From Cocos nucifera (taxonomy: Eukaryota > Streptophyta > Magnoliopsida > Arecales > Arecaceae), in contig QRFJ01002108.1 of NCBI GenBank assembly GCA_006176705.1, positions 1-64,000 on the forward strand: a stretch of 64,000 nt of DNA. The letters are read 5' to 3'. Shown here in pieces: positions 37,638 through 48,060 of this stretch. The first letter of the stretch is position 1. Each line of letters starts with the position of its first letter. The notes under the pieces were generated by a model. That model was not told where the DNA came from and did no database searches. It saw nothing but the letters and a program-made list of their open reading frames with translations. Both the position numbers and the translations under genes were made by a program.

Positions 37638-39221
37638 TGATAAGTACCATAAATTCACCAATAAAATTATTAATTTATCAATTAATTTATATTAATTTTT
37701 TAACATTTATGATCAATTTATATATAATTTTTGAGAAATTCATATTTTTATTAATTAAAAAATTAATTAAAAAATAATAAAATTAAAAAATAAAATTTTA
37801 TTATCAATGGAAATGGCTCATTTTTTTATCATAATGAAATAAGTTTGAAGCAAAATAGAGCTAAAACGAAGAAGATATGAATTTCTAAAGCAATAAAATA
37901 AATAAAATTTAAATAAAAAAAGAAAATGGCTCAGCCGGCTTTGTAAGCCAAGCCAAGCCATCAAAACCGACTTAGCCATTGAAGCCATCAGCCAGTCCAT
38001 GATCCAGGCATAGACTGCTAGCTCAACAGAAATCGACGAATCAAGGCACGACATGTGGCGAACCTAGATCCTTAAAGGGTCCATAGAAATTTATCGCACT
38101 CATAGGGCAATCTAATCTTTTCACTCAGCAATAGAGGTGCTGATTGGCTATGGTGTGTAGTGCAACCGATCCATGCGGTCCATAGGAATAGTAATTGTAT
38201 GATCGAATGGCTATGGTAGCTTGCGGTCAAGATCAAACAGCTGTGGTTATTTCCGAATTTGATTCAGCTTCAGACTTCATATGGATCGCCATCGGATGGT
38301 GGCGCTTGATTCCAGTTTTGATCCAATGGTCCAGAATGCTCTCGATAGTGATCAGAACTCCCAACATGTGATCAGCGACCAGATTTTCTCCATCAAGATG
38401 CGATCGAATGGTCAGAATTTAATCCGACCTGATCTGGACTATTATACATCCGATTTTGATGATTTTTGGATCGTTGGATTCCTATTGATGGCCAGATTTC
38501 ATCCAAAGTAGTAGAATTCATTCAAAACTCCTTTTAATCTAATTTTTATTTAGATTTCTCCATATTTTGATGATCAAAGAGCTTCTTAGTCTCACATTGC
38601 CCAAAAGAAAACTCTCCAACCCTCCTAGCTCTATAAAAAGGATCCTAGGCCTCCAAAAATCAACATCTCAGATCAAGGTGAAGCTTTGGTATAGGATGAA
38701 GCCAGGCTATAAGTTAATGGCTGCTTCAAAGCAATGGATATCGAGAAGAAGAGCTGAGCTTCTACACCATCTTTCCACCCATGTTGATCCAAGATCAGAG
38801 ATCAGGCTATTTTATTTTTTTTATTTTTTTTTTAATTTCATGTATTTAAATTTTAAAATTTTAATTAATGAAAATTTTATTATTACACTTTAATTTTAGT
38901 TTTTTTATTATAATTTAATTTTTATATTTTAAATTATTATTTTTTATTTTATTGCAAGTAGATACTAAGATCTAACTAGTAGATCTTAGTACCAAGTTTA
39001 AATTTCTGCACCTTTTAATTTTTACTTTTCCAACTTTACTTTTGATCCCAAAACTCTTCTCTTTTTTTTTTTTTGTAAAATCAAAGATTTCAAATCTAAA
39101 AATACTATCTTTCCTATGGATTCGACCCGACTCACTGCTATCTACAGATTTTTGATTATTTTAAGAAGTTAGATTAAACTGATAAACACAGTGTCTTAAC
39201 GACAACATCGCGTTCCTACCA
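37638..39221 (+). repeat. TRG 3' LTR
   Basis: 1584 bp, TGATAAGTACC...CCTACCA; colinear with the 5' LTR, with small indels in the A/T runs and many transitions. TATA box at 38631-38640. Followed by TAATC (39222-39226). Confidence 0.92.
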
Positions 39222-39226
39222 TAATC

Positions 39227-41163
39227 TCTTTGAATATTGCTGATTATGATGTACGCTGGTAGATAATGAAAGTTTCACTGATGTTCTATACTATGATGCT
39301 TTCTTTAAAATGTCCATATCCGATAATCGCCTGGGACCCATAAGCTCCCTATTGGTCGACTTCACTGGCGATGCTGTGCCAGTGAAGGGAATGATAACTC
39401 TAGCCGTGACTACAGGACGGTATCCAAAGCAAGCCAAGGTGTGGGTCGACTTTTTGGTGGCAAAAGCTTCCTCCGCTTACAATGCAATCCTCGACCGACC
39501 TGGTCTCAATGCACTACGAGCCATAGTGTCGATCTATTACCTAAAAATAAAATTCCCAACAAGCAATAGAATAGGTGAAATCAGAGGCAATCAAGCATTA
39601 GCTCGGCACTGCTACTCCATCATCTTACAAAATGGCACTCGACTTGACCCCTGCCCAGTTGACGGGCTTGATGTTCATGATGACCTTGCCAAAGAATGGG
39701 GCAAGCCCATAGTAGATCTTGTGACCATCCCCCTGAATGATGGAAACATGGAGCATACGGTGCAGATTGGCTCCAATCTGGAAGATGAAGTTCGGGAGTA
39801 GCTCATCGCCTTTTTATGGAGGAATGCCAATATCTTCGCCTGAATTCCGATGGATATGCCTAGGATTGATGCCGATGTTATGGAATATCGACTGACCGTT
39901 GATCCCAAGCATCGACTAGTGAAAGAAAGTGTTCGGGGTCATGCACCAAAAAGGTAGAAGGCAATAGCAGAAGAAGTCAATAAGCTTCTCAATACTGGAT
40001 TTATTCAAAAAATTAGCTATCCGACTTGAGTCTCTAACATGGTCCTAGTCAAGAAAGCCAATGGCAAGTGGAGGATGTGTATAGACTTTAAAAAGCTGAA
40101 CAAAGTTTGTCCAAAAGATAGCTACCCCCTACCCAGGATTGATCAACTGGTAGACACAACCTCAGGCTACGAGCTCCTTACCTTCATGATCGTCTTTTTC
40201 GGCTATAACCAAATATGGATGGTGCCGGAGGATGAGGAGAAAACTACTTTTGTTACTGATCATGGTCTTTACTATTACAAGATTATGCCTTTTGGACTCA
40301 AAAATGCAGGGGCAACATACCAGCGCTTAATCAACAAGATCTTCAAGAAGCAAATCGGCTGCAACATGGAGGTGTATGTGGATGACATGCTCCTCAAAAG
40401 TTGAGCTTCAATAAACCACATCGCCAACCTCAAAGAGACCTTCAGTGCACTCAAGAAGTACAAGATGAAGCTAAACTCGATCAAGTGCACCTTTGGCATG
40501 ACCTCAGAAAAGTTTCTGGGGTTTATGGTGTCAAGGCACGGGATCGAAGCAAATCCAGAGAAAATTTGAGCTATTCAGGAGATGACTGCTCCAAAAATAA
40601 TAAAAAAAGTTCAACGCTTGATTGAAAAAGTGGCATCCCTAAATCACTTCATATCGAGATCGAACGATCGATGCATGCCCTTCTTCTGAGTTCTCAAGCA
40701 ACCAAAGAACTTTCGCTAGACGACGGAGTGCCAACGGGTGTTTGAAGAGCTCAAAAATTATCTTGACTCATCCCCACTACTGGCTAAGCCTGAATCCAAA
40801 GAAGAATTATTCTTGTACCTAGTAGCCTCCCTGATGGCCTTGGCAGCAGTCTTGGTCAAGGAGGAAGCGAAGATGCAGTGACCAGTCTACTATGTAAGTC
40901 GGATCTTAAGGGATGCAGAGATCAAGTACTCTAAGTTAGAAAAATTAACTTACTCTCTTCTAATCGCTACCAGGAGACTCCGACCTTACTTTCAGAGATG
41001 CACCATAATGGTCCTCATGGATCAACCAATAAAAGCAATCCTTCATCTAACGAATGCTTTCGGAAGAATCGCAAAATGGACAATTGAGCTCATGAAGTTT
41101 GACATCAATTATCGACCCCGACCATCGATCAAAGCTCAGATATTGGCAAATTTTGTAGTATAA
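39227..41163 (+). pseudogene. Gypsy-B protease, reverse transcriptase and RNase H relic
   Basis: Continues the Gypsy-B pol after the nested element. Protease: VDNESFTDVLYYDAF at about 39260 (DNESF where active proteases have D-S/T/N-G), then an open stretch 39310-39801 with VDFLVAKASSAYNAILDRPG. Reverse transcriptase: open at 40039-40404 with NGKWRMCIDFKKLNKVCPKD, IMPFGLKNAGATYQRL and an intact YVDDMLLKS (40378-40404); the thumb follows after a stop. RNase H near 40730-41160 with SKLEKLTYSLLIATRRLR and YRPRPSIKAQILANF. Stops at several points (for example 39799, 40402, 40567, 40687) prevent one polyprotein. Confidence 0.88.
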
Positions 41164-41213
41164 TGTAGCATTTCGGATGAAGCTAAGCTTGAACAGAATG
41201 AGACCAGCATTCC

Positions 41214-41702
41214 GTGGTTGCAACCGAGCCTTCCAAAGAGAGTGCTGACTTTTTCAAAGGTTTTTGGACCCTGTATGTGGATGGTTCGTCCAACTCCACT
41301 AGAGCAGGCATGGGGTTGATCTTAGTCAATCCCGAGGGAGTCATCATCGAATACGTGCTATATTTCAAATTTCCTACAACTAATAATAGGACCAAATATG
41401 AAACACTGATTGTTGGGTTAAAAATAGCAAGAGAGCTAAAAGTAGATCAGCTTCAAATCTATAGTGATTCTCAATTAGTGATCGACCAAGTTAGTTGCAA
41501 CTATGAAACACGAAAGAAAAGTATGATGAAATACCTTGAAAAGGTAAAGGATTTGACTCTGGCCTTCGATAGTTTTAGTATTCAACATTTTTTAAGGGCA
41601 GAAAATATAAGAGCCAACCTTCTCTCTAAATTGGCCACTTTAGCCCTAACCGAACTATCCAAAGAAGTATTTTTTGAAACTCTAAAATGCCCAAGCTTAT
41701 AG
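41214..41702 (+). pseudogene. Gypsy-B second RNase H (archaeal-type)
   Basis: 162 codons open. LYVDGSSNSTRAGMG supplies the first catalytic Asp; NNRTKYETLIVGLKIA supplies Glu; YSDSQLVIDQV the second Asp; LRAENIRANLLSKLA the last region, with Asn where RNase H of this type usually has Asp-Ala. The doubled RNase H is an established hallmark of the Tat lineage. The frame is separated from the preceding domain by a stop at 41161 and a frameshift, and ends in a stop at 41700. Confidence 0.85.
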
Positions 41703-41749
41703 GAATCACAGCTTGTTATGCAGATGGAGCTCGAGCCAAGCTGGATTGA

Positions 41750-43010
41750 CTCGTTAGTTGCCTATCTCAAAGAGGGAGTTCTTTCTCATGATCTGAAAGA
41801 AGCTCAAAAACTCAAAAATCAAGCCTTCTGGTATATTTTGTATAAGGATAAGTTATATAAAAGGTCATATTCGCTACTACTGTTGAGATGTCTCTAACCT
41901 TCAGAGGCCAACTTTGCATTATAAAAAGTGCACGAGAAAATTTGTGGAAGTCGTATAGGAGCCAGATCCCTAGCACAAAGACTATTTCGACAAGAGTACT
42001 ACTGGCCAATCTTGTACCACGATTCTATGGAATATGTCAAGAAATATGACCACTGTCAGAGAAATGCAAATATGCAAAGACAGCCAACCTCCGAGCTTAC
42101 TCCACTAAGCACACCTTGGTCATTTGCGCAGTGGAGAATGGATATACTTGGCCCTTTTCCAATGGCATTCGGACAACAGAAGTTCCTTCTGATTATGATT
42201 GACTACTTCACCAAATGGGTCAAAGCCAAACCACTGGCAAAAATTACTGAGGCCAAGGTACGAAACTTCATCTGAAAGTCAATCGTCTACCAGCTTGATT
42301 TGCCCCAAACTCTCATAATAGATAATGGTCAATAGTTCACTGGGATGAGGTTCGCTGAGTTTTGTGAAGATCTAAACATCTCCCATTGCCTCATGTTGGT
42401 AGCTCACCCACAAGCAAATGAAAAGGCTAAAGTGACCAATCGGACCGTATTGCAAGGCATCAAGATAAGACTTGAAAGTGCAAGAGGGGCCTGGGCGGAC
42501 AAACTCTATCATGTTCTGTGGGCATACCGCACTATCCAAAGGCTGTCGACTAGAGAAACACCATTCATCTTAGCTTTTGGAATAGAGGCAGTCATCCCGA
42601 TCAAACTTAAGCTTCCATCAGCGTGGGTAGTGACTTTCAATGAGCAGCATAATCCGTAGAACCTCAGAGCCAACCTCGACCTACTAGAAGAAAAGAGAGA
42701 GGAAACCCAAGTTCGGATGGCAGCTTATAGGCGAAGGATGGCTCGATACTAGAACTCCAAAGTTAGAGATAAAATATTCAAAGTGGGGGACTTAGTACTT
42801 CGGCGAGCTGCTATCTCTTAGTCTCAGAGCCAGAAGAAGCTTGCCCCAAATTGGGAAGGATCCTACGATGTCACGGAGGTCATCCGACCCAGGATGTACT
42901 ACTTGAAGAAACTCGGGGGGCAGACCTACCTTGATCGTAGAATTCGAAAAATCTATGAATGTATTATCGATGATTTGATTATAATGAAATCTCCTACTTC
43001 AACATCCTAA
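41750..43010 (+). pseudogene. Gypsy-B integrase relic
   Basis: HHCC region near 41930-42070 (MHEKICG..IGARSLA, YYWPILYHD, CDHCQRNANMQRQP). Catalytic core: WRMDILGPFP with the first Asp (42140), LIIDNGQ with the second Asp (42317), and HPQANEKAKVTNRT at 42408, where the catalytic Glu of the usual QAEVTNRT is Lys. C-terminal part: YRRRMARY, FKVGDLVLRRA and KLAPNWEGSYDV, ending at a stop at 43008-43010. In-frame stops at 42274 and 42333. Inactive both by stops and by the lost Glu. Confidence 0.87.
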
Positions 43011-43077
43011 TCTTTATTGTATACCAGTGATAAAGGGGGACTACCCCCCGAACTTGATCTCATGATAAATACAGCCC

Positions 43078-44095
43078 GTTAGGAATAGGAGGAAAACCTC
43101 ATCCTAATGCGAGCAAAGTTGAAGGCCTCATTCATTTTAGATGAGATGAGGGGAGAGGCCCTGATAATGATCCTATTGTGCCCCTAAAGTACATTAAAAA
43201 TAGGAGGAGAACCTCATCCTAATGTGAGCAAAGTCGAAGGCCTCGTTCATTTTAGATGAGAGAAGGGGAGAGGCCCCGACAATAGCCCTAATGTGTCCCT
43301 ACAGTCCATTAGGAACAGGAGGAGAACCTCATCCTAATGTGAGAAAAGTCGAAAACCTCATTCATTTTAGACAAGATGAGGAGAGAGGCTCCAACAATGG
43401 TCCTAATATACCCCTACAACCTATTAGGAACAAGAGGAGAACCTCATCCTAACATGAGCAAAGTTGAAGGTCTTGTTCATTTTAGATGAGATAAGGAGAG
43501 AGATCTTGACAACGGCCCTAATGTGCCCCTATAGTCCATTAGAAATAGGAGGAGAACCTTATCCTAACATGATCAAAATTGAAGTCCTCATTCATTTTAG
43601 ATGAGATGAGGGGAGAGGCCTCGATAATGGCCCTAATATGTACCCCTATAGTTCATTAGGAAATAGAGGAGAACCTCATCCTAACGTGAGCAAAATTGAA
43701 GTCCTCATTCATTTTAGATGAGAGGAGGGGAGAGGCCCCGATAATAATCCTAATGTGCCCCTACAGTCTGTTAGGAACAGAAGAAGAATCTCATCCTAAC
43801 GTGAGCAATGTCGAAGATCTTATCCATTTAAGATGGGATAGGGGAAGAGGCCCTATCAACAGTCCAAATGCGCCCCCACAAGCCACGTTAGGAATAGGAG
43901 AAGAACCTCATCCTAACGTGAGCAAAGTCGACGACCTCATCGATATAAGATAGGATGGAGGGAGAGATCCTACCGACGATCCTAATGCACCCCTGTAAGT
44001 CATGATAAGAATAAAAGGAAAGCCTCATCCTAACATAAGCAAAAGTCAGAACCTCGTAGATAAAGATGTGGAGAAGGAAGAAGCATGGTGGAGAA
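43078..44095 (+). repeat. Tandem array, ~115-bp unit, nine copies
   Basis: Units start ttaggaataggaggagaacc or close variants at 43078, 43193, 43308, 43423, 43538, 43655, 43770, 43887 and 44004, so spacing is 115-117 bp. Each unit contains 'cctcatcctaa..tgagcaaagt', 'ttcattttagatgaga', 'ggggagaggcc' and 'cctaatgtgcccct'. The array lies between integrase and the antisense gene, the hypervariable 3' region of Tat elements that is known to generate tandem repeats. Confidence 0.92.
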
Positions 44096-44426
44096 TCCTT
44101 ACATGTATTTTTTCATGATGACCTGACTACGTCAAATGCGAAGGGTAGAACCTTATCCTAGTTTGCAAGAGAGGTTCTAGTTCGACGTCCACAACAAGTC
44201 CGACATCCACAATGAGCTCGGCATCCACAACAAGCATTTCATAAGAAAATGATAAAGAGAAAAATGAGGCAAAGAAGGTAAGGCCATAAATAGGCCTCAG
44301 GTTCATGCGAAATAAAAATAGCAAAAAATATATTATTCCATTATAAAAACGAGTTCATTACAAGCAAAGCATAGGCTGACAAGGCCGATTGCATTGAAAA
44401 AAAAAATGGGGGAAGAGACCGAAGCT

Positions 44427-47365
44427 CTAAGGTGAACCAGATTCTTCGGACTTTGGGCTGTCGGCTCTGGCCATCACCAAGGCCTGCTTTAGCCTAAGGA
44501 TCTCCTCCTCAAGCTCCTTCTTTTGGAAGAGATCATCTACATACATTTTGTTGGTGAGCTGAAACATACTCTCGAGCTCTCGCCGCTGTCTCCTTAAAAC
44601 TTCAAACTCGGCCTCCGCATCCTCGATAGCCTGATGTTCACAGGCAAGCTAAAGCTTCAACCGTTGAACCTCGGCCTGCTCCACCCCAACCGCCTTTGAA
44701 AGCTCACCAATAGTCCTCTTCAAGGAGGTAATCTCCTCCGACTCACCACTCTTGCTGGCTCCTCGATTATTGTGCAGTCACTTCCGAAGATGAGCTATTT
44801 TGTCTCTAGCAACCTTGAGCTCACCTTCAAGCCTGGACATCTTCTCCGCCCAAGTCACTCGGTAGCTATTATGCCAGTCCTCAGTATCTTGCAATTGTTT
44901 CTGAAGCTAAAAAAATTTTATTGACCAGTCCCAATCGTACCGGGCCTTGTCGGTAGACCACGGCAAGCTCCCTTCCAGAAGATAGATCTTTTTCTCGGCA
45001 TTCTTTAGGTCAGCTTCTAGAGAGCTGATCTTCACTGTCAATGCCTAGGACTTGTTGCTGGCATTTCTTTTGAGTTCGGTGACCTCCTTCTCGAAGCTAC
45101 CCTTCTGGATACTGAAGCTCACCGCTTCCTTCATATGCAAGCCTCGGAGGTGATTGACCTCTTTGGTTGCCTCAGAAGCATTCTTTCGTGAGACTCGAAG
45201 GTTGTCCTCCATCTTCTTCAACTTCTTCCTCAAAAGATGAACTTCCTTCCTTAGGTTCTTTATCAAGGGCTTTATTGGAATCCCCTAAGGTAATGGATCA
45301 GCATTGGTGGGAGACTGCATTCGTGATATGAAAAGCACTCAAGGGTATGAAAAAAATTCACTTCATTTAATCAAAACTTTTGAGTACAAGACACAAAAAA
45401 AGTATAACTACTCGAGGATCTCAACCTCGAAGGGCAGAGTCGGATCACTCTCGACCGCCTCAGGTTTTCGAACTAGTTTGGGCACCTCTACAGTAGGTTC
45501 AAATGGGCCAGAAGTGAGCTCATCGAAGGAAAGGTCAACTACCACATTAGACGGTCCCGCCTCCACATCGTCTTTCTCCTCCTCCAGAAAGCTGAGGTCG
45601 AGCTCGGAGAACCTTCAGGTTACCCTACCTTCATAGAGCTCAAAACCCATGATAAATGCTTCCTGATCGAATTCGATGTTCAGGTTCCACATCTCGAGAG
45701 AGGTCTTGAACTCTTCCATGGCCCGGGTCATTGCCTCTGAGATCGACTTCGCCATTTGGATCTCCAATTCGGCGACCCTATTTTCGGCTTGCTTTCTTTT
45801 CTCCTCCTTCAGAGCTAGTGTTGCCTTTAGTCCAACTGAGGCGAACTCCTCTTCATGGAGCACATCCTGAAAACTTTTGATGTCCGCCACCTTCTCCTCG
45901 GTAAGATGCTCGACCTCGTCAACCCTCTCTTGAGGATGGTAGACCTCAACTCGAAGGTCCTCCTGGGCCTTCTGTGCCTTCGCCTCCTGACGATGTGCCC
46001 TCTTAATGTGAACGAGCATCTGGTGATCCGACTGCAACAAACAATTGGTGTTAAAAAAAAAAAAGAAGAAGGAGAGAAGAAAAAGAGTACAGAAGAGAAA
46101 AGAAAGAGTCGAGCAATGGAGCAATCACCTTGAGAATAGTTCCGAGAGAACTCCAGATGAGCTACCGTGGGTTCAGGTCAGCCATCTGGTCCACCACCTT
46201 GGGCATGGCAAACCTATCGGCAAAATCTTAGATGATCTCTAGGTTGTCGAAGAGATCCTCCCCTCATTCATTGTCGTTGCCATCCGATCCGCCTAAGCGA
46301 GCCTTGCAAGATGTCTTCACAACGGCTTTCTTTTTTTTCCCTCTCCTATCCCTTTCTTGGCAGGGAGCTCCAAAATTTGATCCTTGCTAGAGGGACCTGA
46401 GGGGATGGAAGGCACCAGGCCTATGCTAGCGGTGTCAACCTTGACAGTTAGGACAATCTCGATGCCGATGATGACCTCGGATGTAGTGGCAGTGAAGGCG
46501 GGGACTCTGGAGCTGGAAACACCAACCTTCATCCTCTTTAAGCCATCTTCCTATGCCTTCCCTTTCCTCTTCTCGATGAAGAGCCCTTTGGTAAGCATCT
46601 TGGTGGCTTGTGCATCCATTTCTGTAGCAAGAAAAGAAGAGCGGTTAGTGGCAATATACGTACGCGAAATCATGTGGATTCGAAAATCAAAAGATGTACC
46701 AGTAGGATCGCAGGAACTCAAACCTAGGTTGAACAAGGTCTGTTCCTTTAGAAAGTCAGGAAGAGGAGGAGCTCGGTACACCTTGAGTTTATCGAAGGAA
46801 TCAAGATCGGCTCCATCTAAGCTAGGAGTTCGGTGAACTGACTCTCTAATATAACCCTATGAAGGAAGACCTAATGGTAAGGTCGGGCAATGTACAAAAA
46901 AAAAACTTTTTCTTCCAATTATGAATGGAAGAAGGGGCATCTTTCAATAACCCCTTCTTGCCAACCTAGGAAGAAAAGTATCACCAATCCTTCATGGAAG
47001 GATGGTGCTTGAAGGTATAGAAATTCTTAAAAAGTGAAATGATCGGCTGGACTTTGGTTAATCGATAGAGGGAGAGGAAACGTATGACGAACTGAAAGGA
47101 GTTCGGTATGATAGATGCAAAGGAGATGTTTAAAAATTGGAAGAGAGTAACTACGAATGGGGACAGCGGGAGTCTAAGCCCGACGTGCAAAGCTTCTAAT
47201 GTACAAACAAAACCGACCGATCGGAGGAGAACTGACCTAATCGTTGGAGCTAGGGAGTTCAAGGTCATATTTTGAAGGGATTCCATATTGAATTCGAATC
47301 AGAGAAAGATCGTCTGGGGTAAGGACAAACGGGATGGTATCTGGAGCAAAAGATGAGTGGGACAT
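44427..47365 (-). pseudogene. Antisense gene of Gypsy-B (gypsy-type 'Transposase_28'-like plus coiled coils)
   Basis: Read right to left. Start at 47365 (MSHSSFAPDTIPF). The conserved N-terminal domain follows: LTPDDLSLIR, YGIPSKYDLELP, then after a frameshift near 47205 GLRLPLSPFVVTLFQFLN, SLYRLTKVQPIISLFK. Then a variable linker (46860-46330). A 97-bp intron at 46128-46032 (GT...CAG) brings IWSSLGTILK and SDHQMLVHIKRAH into one frame. A coiled coil (46031-45620) leads to an acidic tail with a stop near 45413. A second coiled-coil block starts after an acceptor at 45315 (IPIKPLIKNLRKEVHLL...) and ends at 44427-44429. Resembles PF04195 proteins that occur antisense in Tat elements; function unknown. 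Confidence 0.78.
46032..46128 (-). other. Probable spliceosomal intron in antisense gene
   Basis: On the minus strand: CTCAAG|GTGATTGC ... pyrimidine-rich tract ... TTTGTTGCAG|TCGG. Length 97 bp, not a multiple of three. Removing it joins two frames that both belong to the conserved protein, while reading through puts the downstream coiled coil behind an unrelated hydrophobic run of Leu and Phe. A second candidate (46699-46622, GTACAT...CTACAG, 78 bp) is in frame and cannot be judged. Confidence 0.65.
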
Positions 47366-47739
47366 GTTCCTAGGTTCGACCTTGGCCAGGGGTGTAGAAT
47401 CAAAGAAGATTGGTCCAGACGAGCCCCATGAATCGATGGAGTGGGAGTTTCAAAAGACATTCAGATCGAGATAAACCCTAAGAAAACCTCGAAAAAAAAA
47501 ATCAGGAAAACAAGGAGCCAAAAGTGATAAGCACAAATAACCTAAGAGAAGGGTTAGAAAACTAACCTAAACTATCCAAGGAGGATGAAAGGATGATGGA
47601 TGTGATGAGGATCAATTGAAAGGATGTCCGGAGCTCAAGAAGGTGAGAAAAGGATGAGACCCATGGGAAGAAGGCAAACGGAGGCCGAAGAAAGAAGAAG
47701 ACTCGGGCAGGGATGACTTTCGAACAATAGGAGAAGGCC

Positions 47740-47746
47740 TTAAATA
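47740..47746 (-). promoter_or_regulatory. TATA-like box for antisense gene
   Basis: TATTTAA on the minus strand (ggctatttaaggcc), about 375 bp upstream of the antisense start codon at 47365, followed by a pyrimidine-rich leader. The gene would then be transcribed from inside the element, independent of the LTRs. The position is plausible; there is no direct proof. Confidence 0.4.
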
Positions 47747-48045
47747 GCCAAAGGTAATCCAAAGCAGTTATAATTGCAGATCGACTTCGGTCGGTCAGCA
47801 TACGCCGCATGTCCCACTCATCATGATAGAGGAGCGGCGATGGGTGGAGTCTTTATGGTGCCGTACCTATGGCAGAGTTTCAGTGGAAGATTCGAAGGGC
47901 CATCTTTTCGAACTCATTTTAGACTTAGAAAGTTTCGGTGCCAACAAGGTAAACACCAAAACGTCTCATCCTAATAAGCACGAGACCCGGGACCAGACTT
48001 CGATCATCATCTTTTTTCCTTTCTTCCTTCAAATTTCGAACTCGA

Positions 48046-48060
48046 AAGTAGGGGGACTAT
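48046..48060 (+). other. Polypurine tract of Gypsy-B
   Basis: aaagtaggggg followed by actat, directly before the 3' LTR start TGTTAGGG; site of plus-strand priming in LTR elements. Confidence 0.75.

Larger units (their letters stand above)
31448..39221 (+). mobile_element. TRG: gag-only LTR retrotransposon nested in Gypsy-B
   Basis: 7774 bp with two LTRs (1579 and 1584 bp), TGATAAGTACC...CCTA(T/C)CA ends, TAATC target duplication, a leader with 'ggcatcgttgctgg' near the primer-site position, a decayed gag frame, and a 3' stretch ending in 'gaggatgagcaaagcttaagttaagggata' before the 3' LTR (known style of Athila/Tat-group elements). No protease, reverse transcriptase, RNase H or integrase in the 4.6-kb internal region. 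This matches the described class of gag-carrying non-autonomous elements (TR-GAG), which rely on another element for enzymes. Confidence 0.88.

Noticed and set aside
43078..44095. Regular ~115-bp spacing considered as a CRISPR-like array
   Set aside because: The whole unit is conserved, there are no unique spacers, and the context is a plant retrotransposon.
45615..46124. Hydrophobic start (MLHCSTLSFLFCTLFLLSF) read as a signal peptide or membrane segment
   Set aside because: It is better explained as an intron with a pyrimidine tract; removing it restores the conserved frame.
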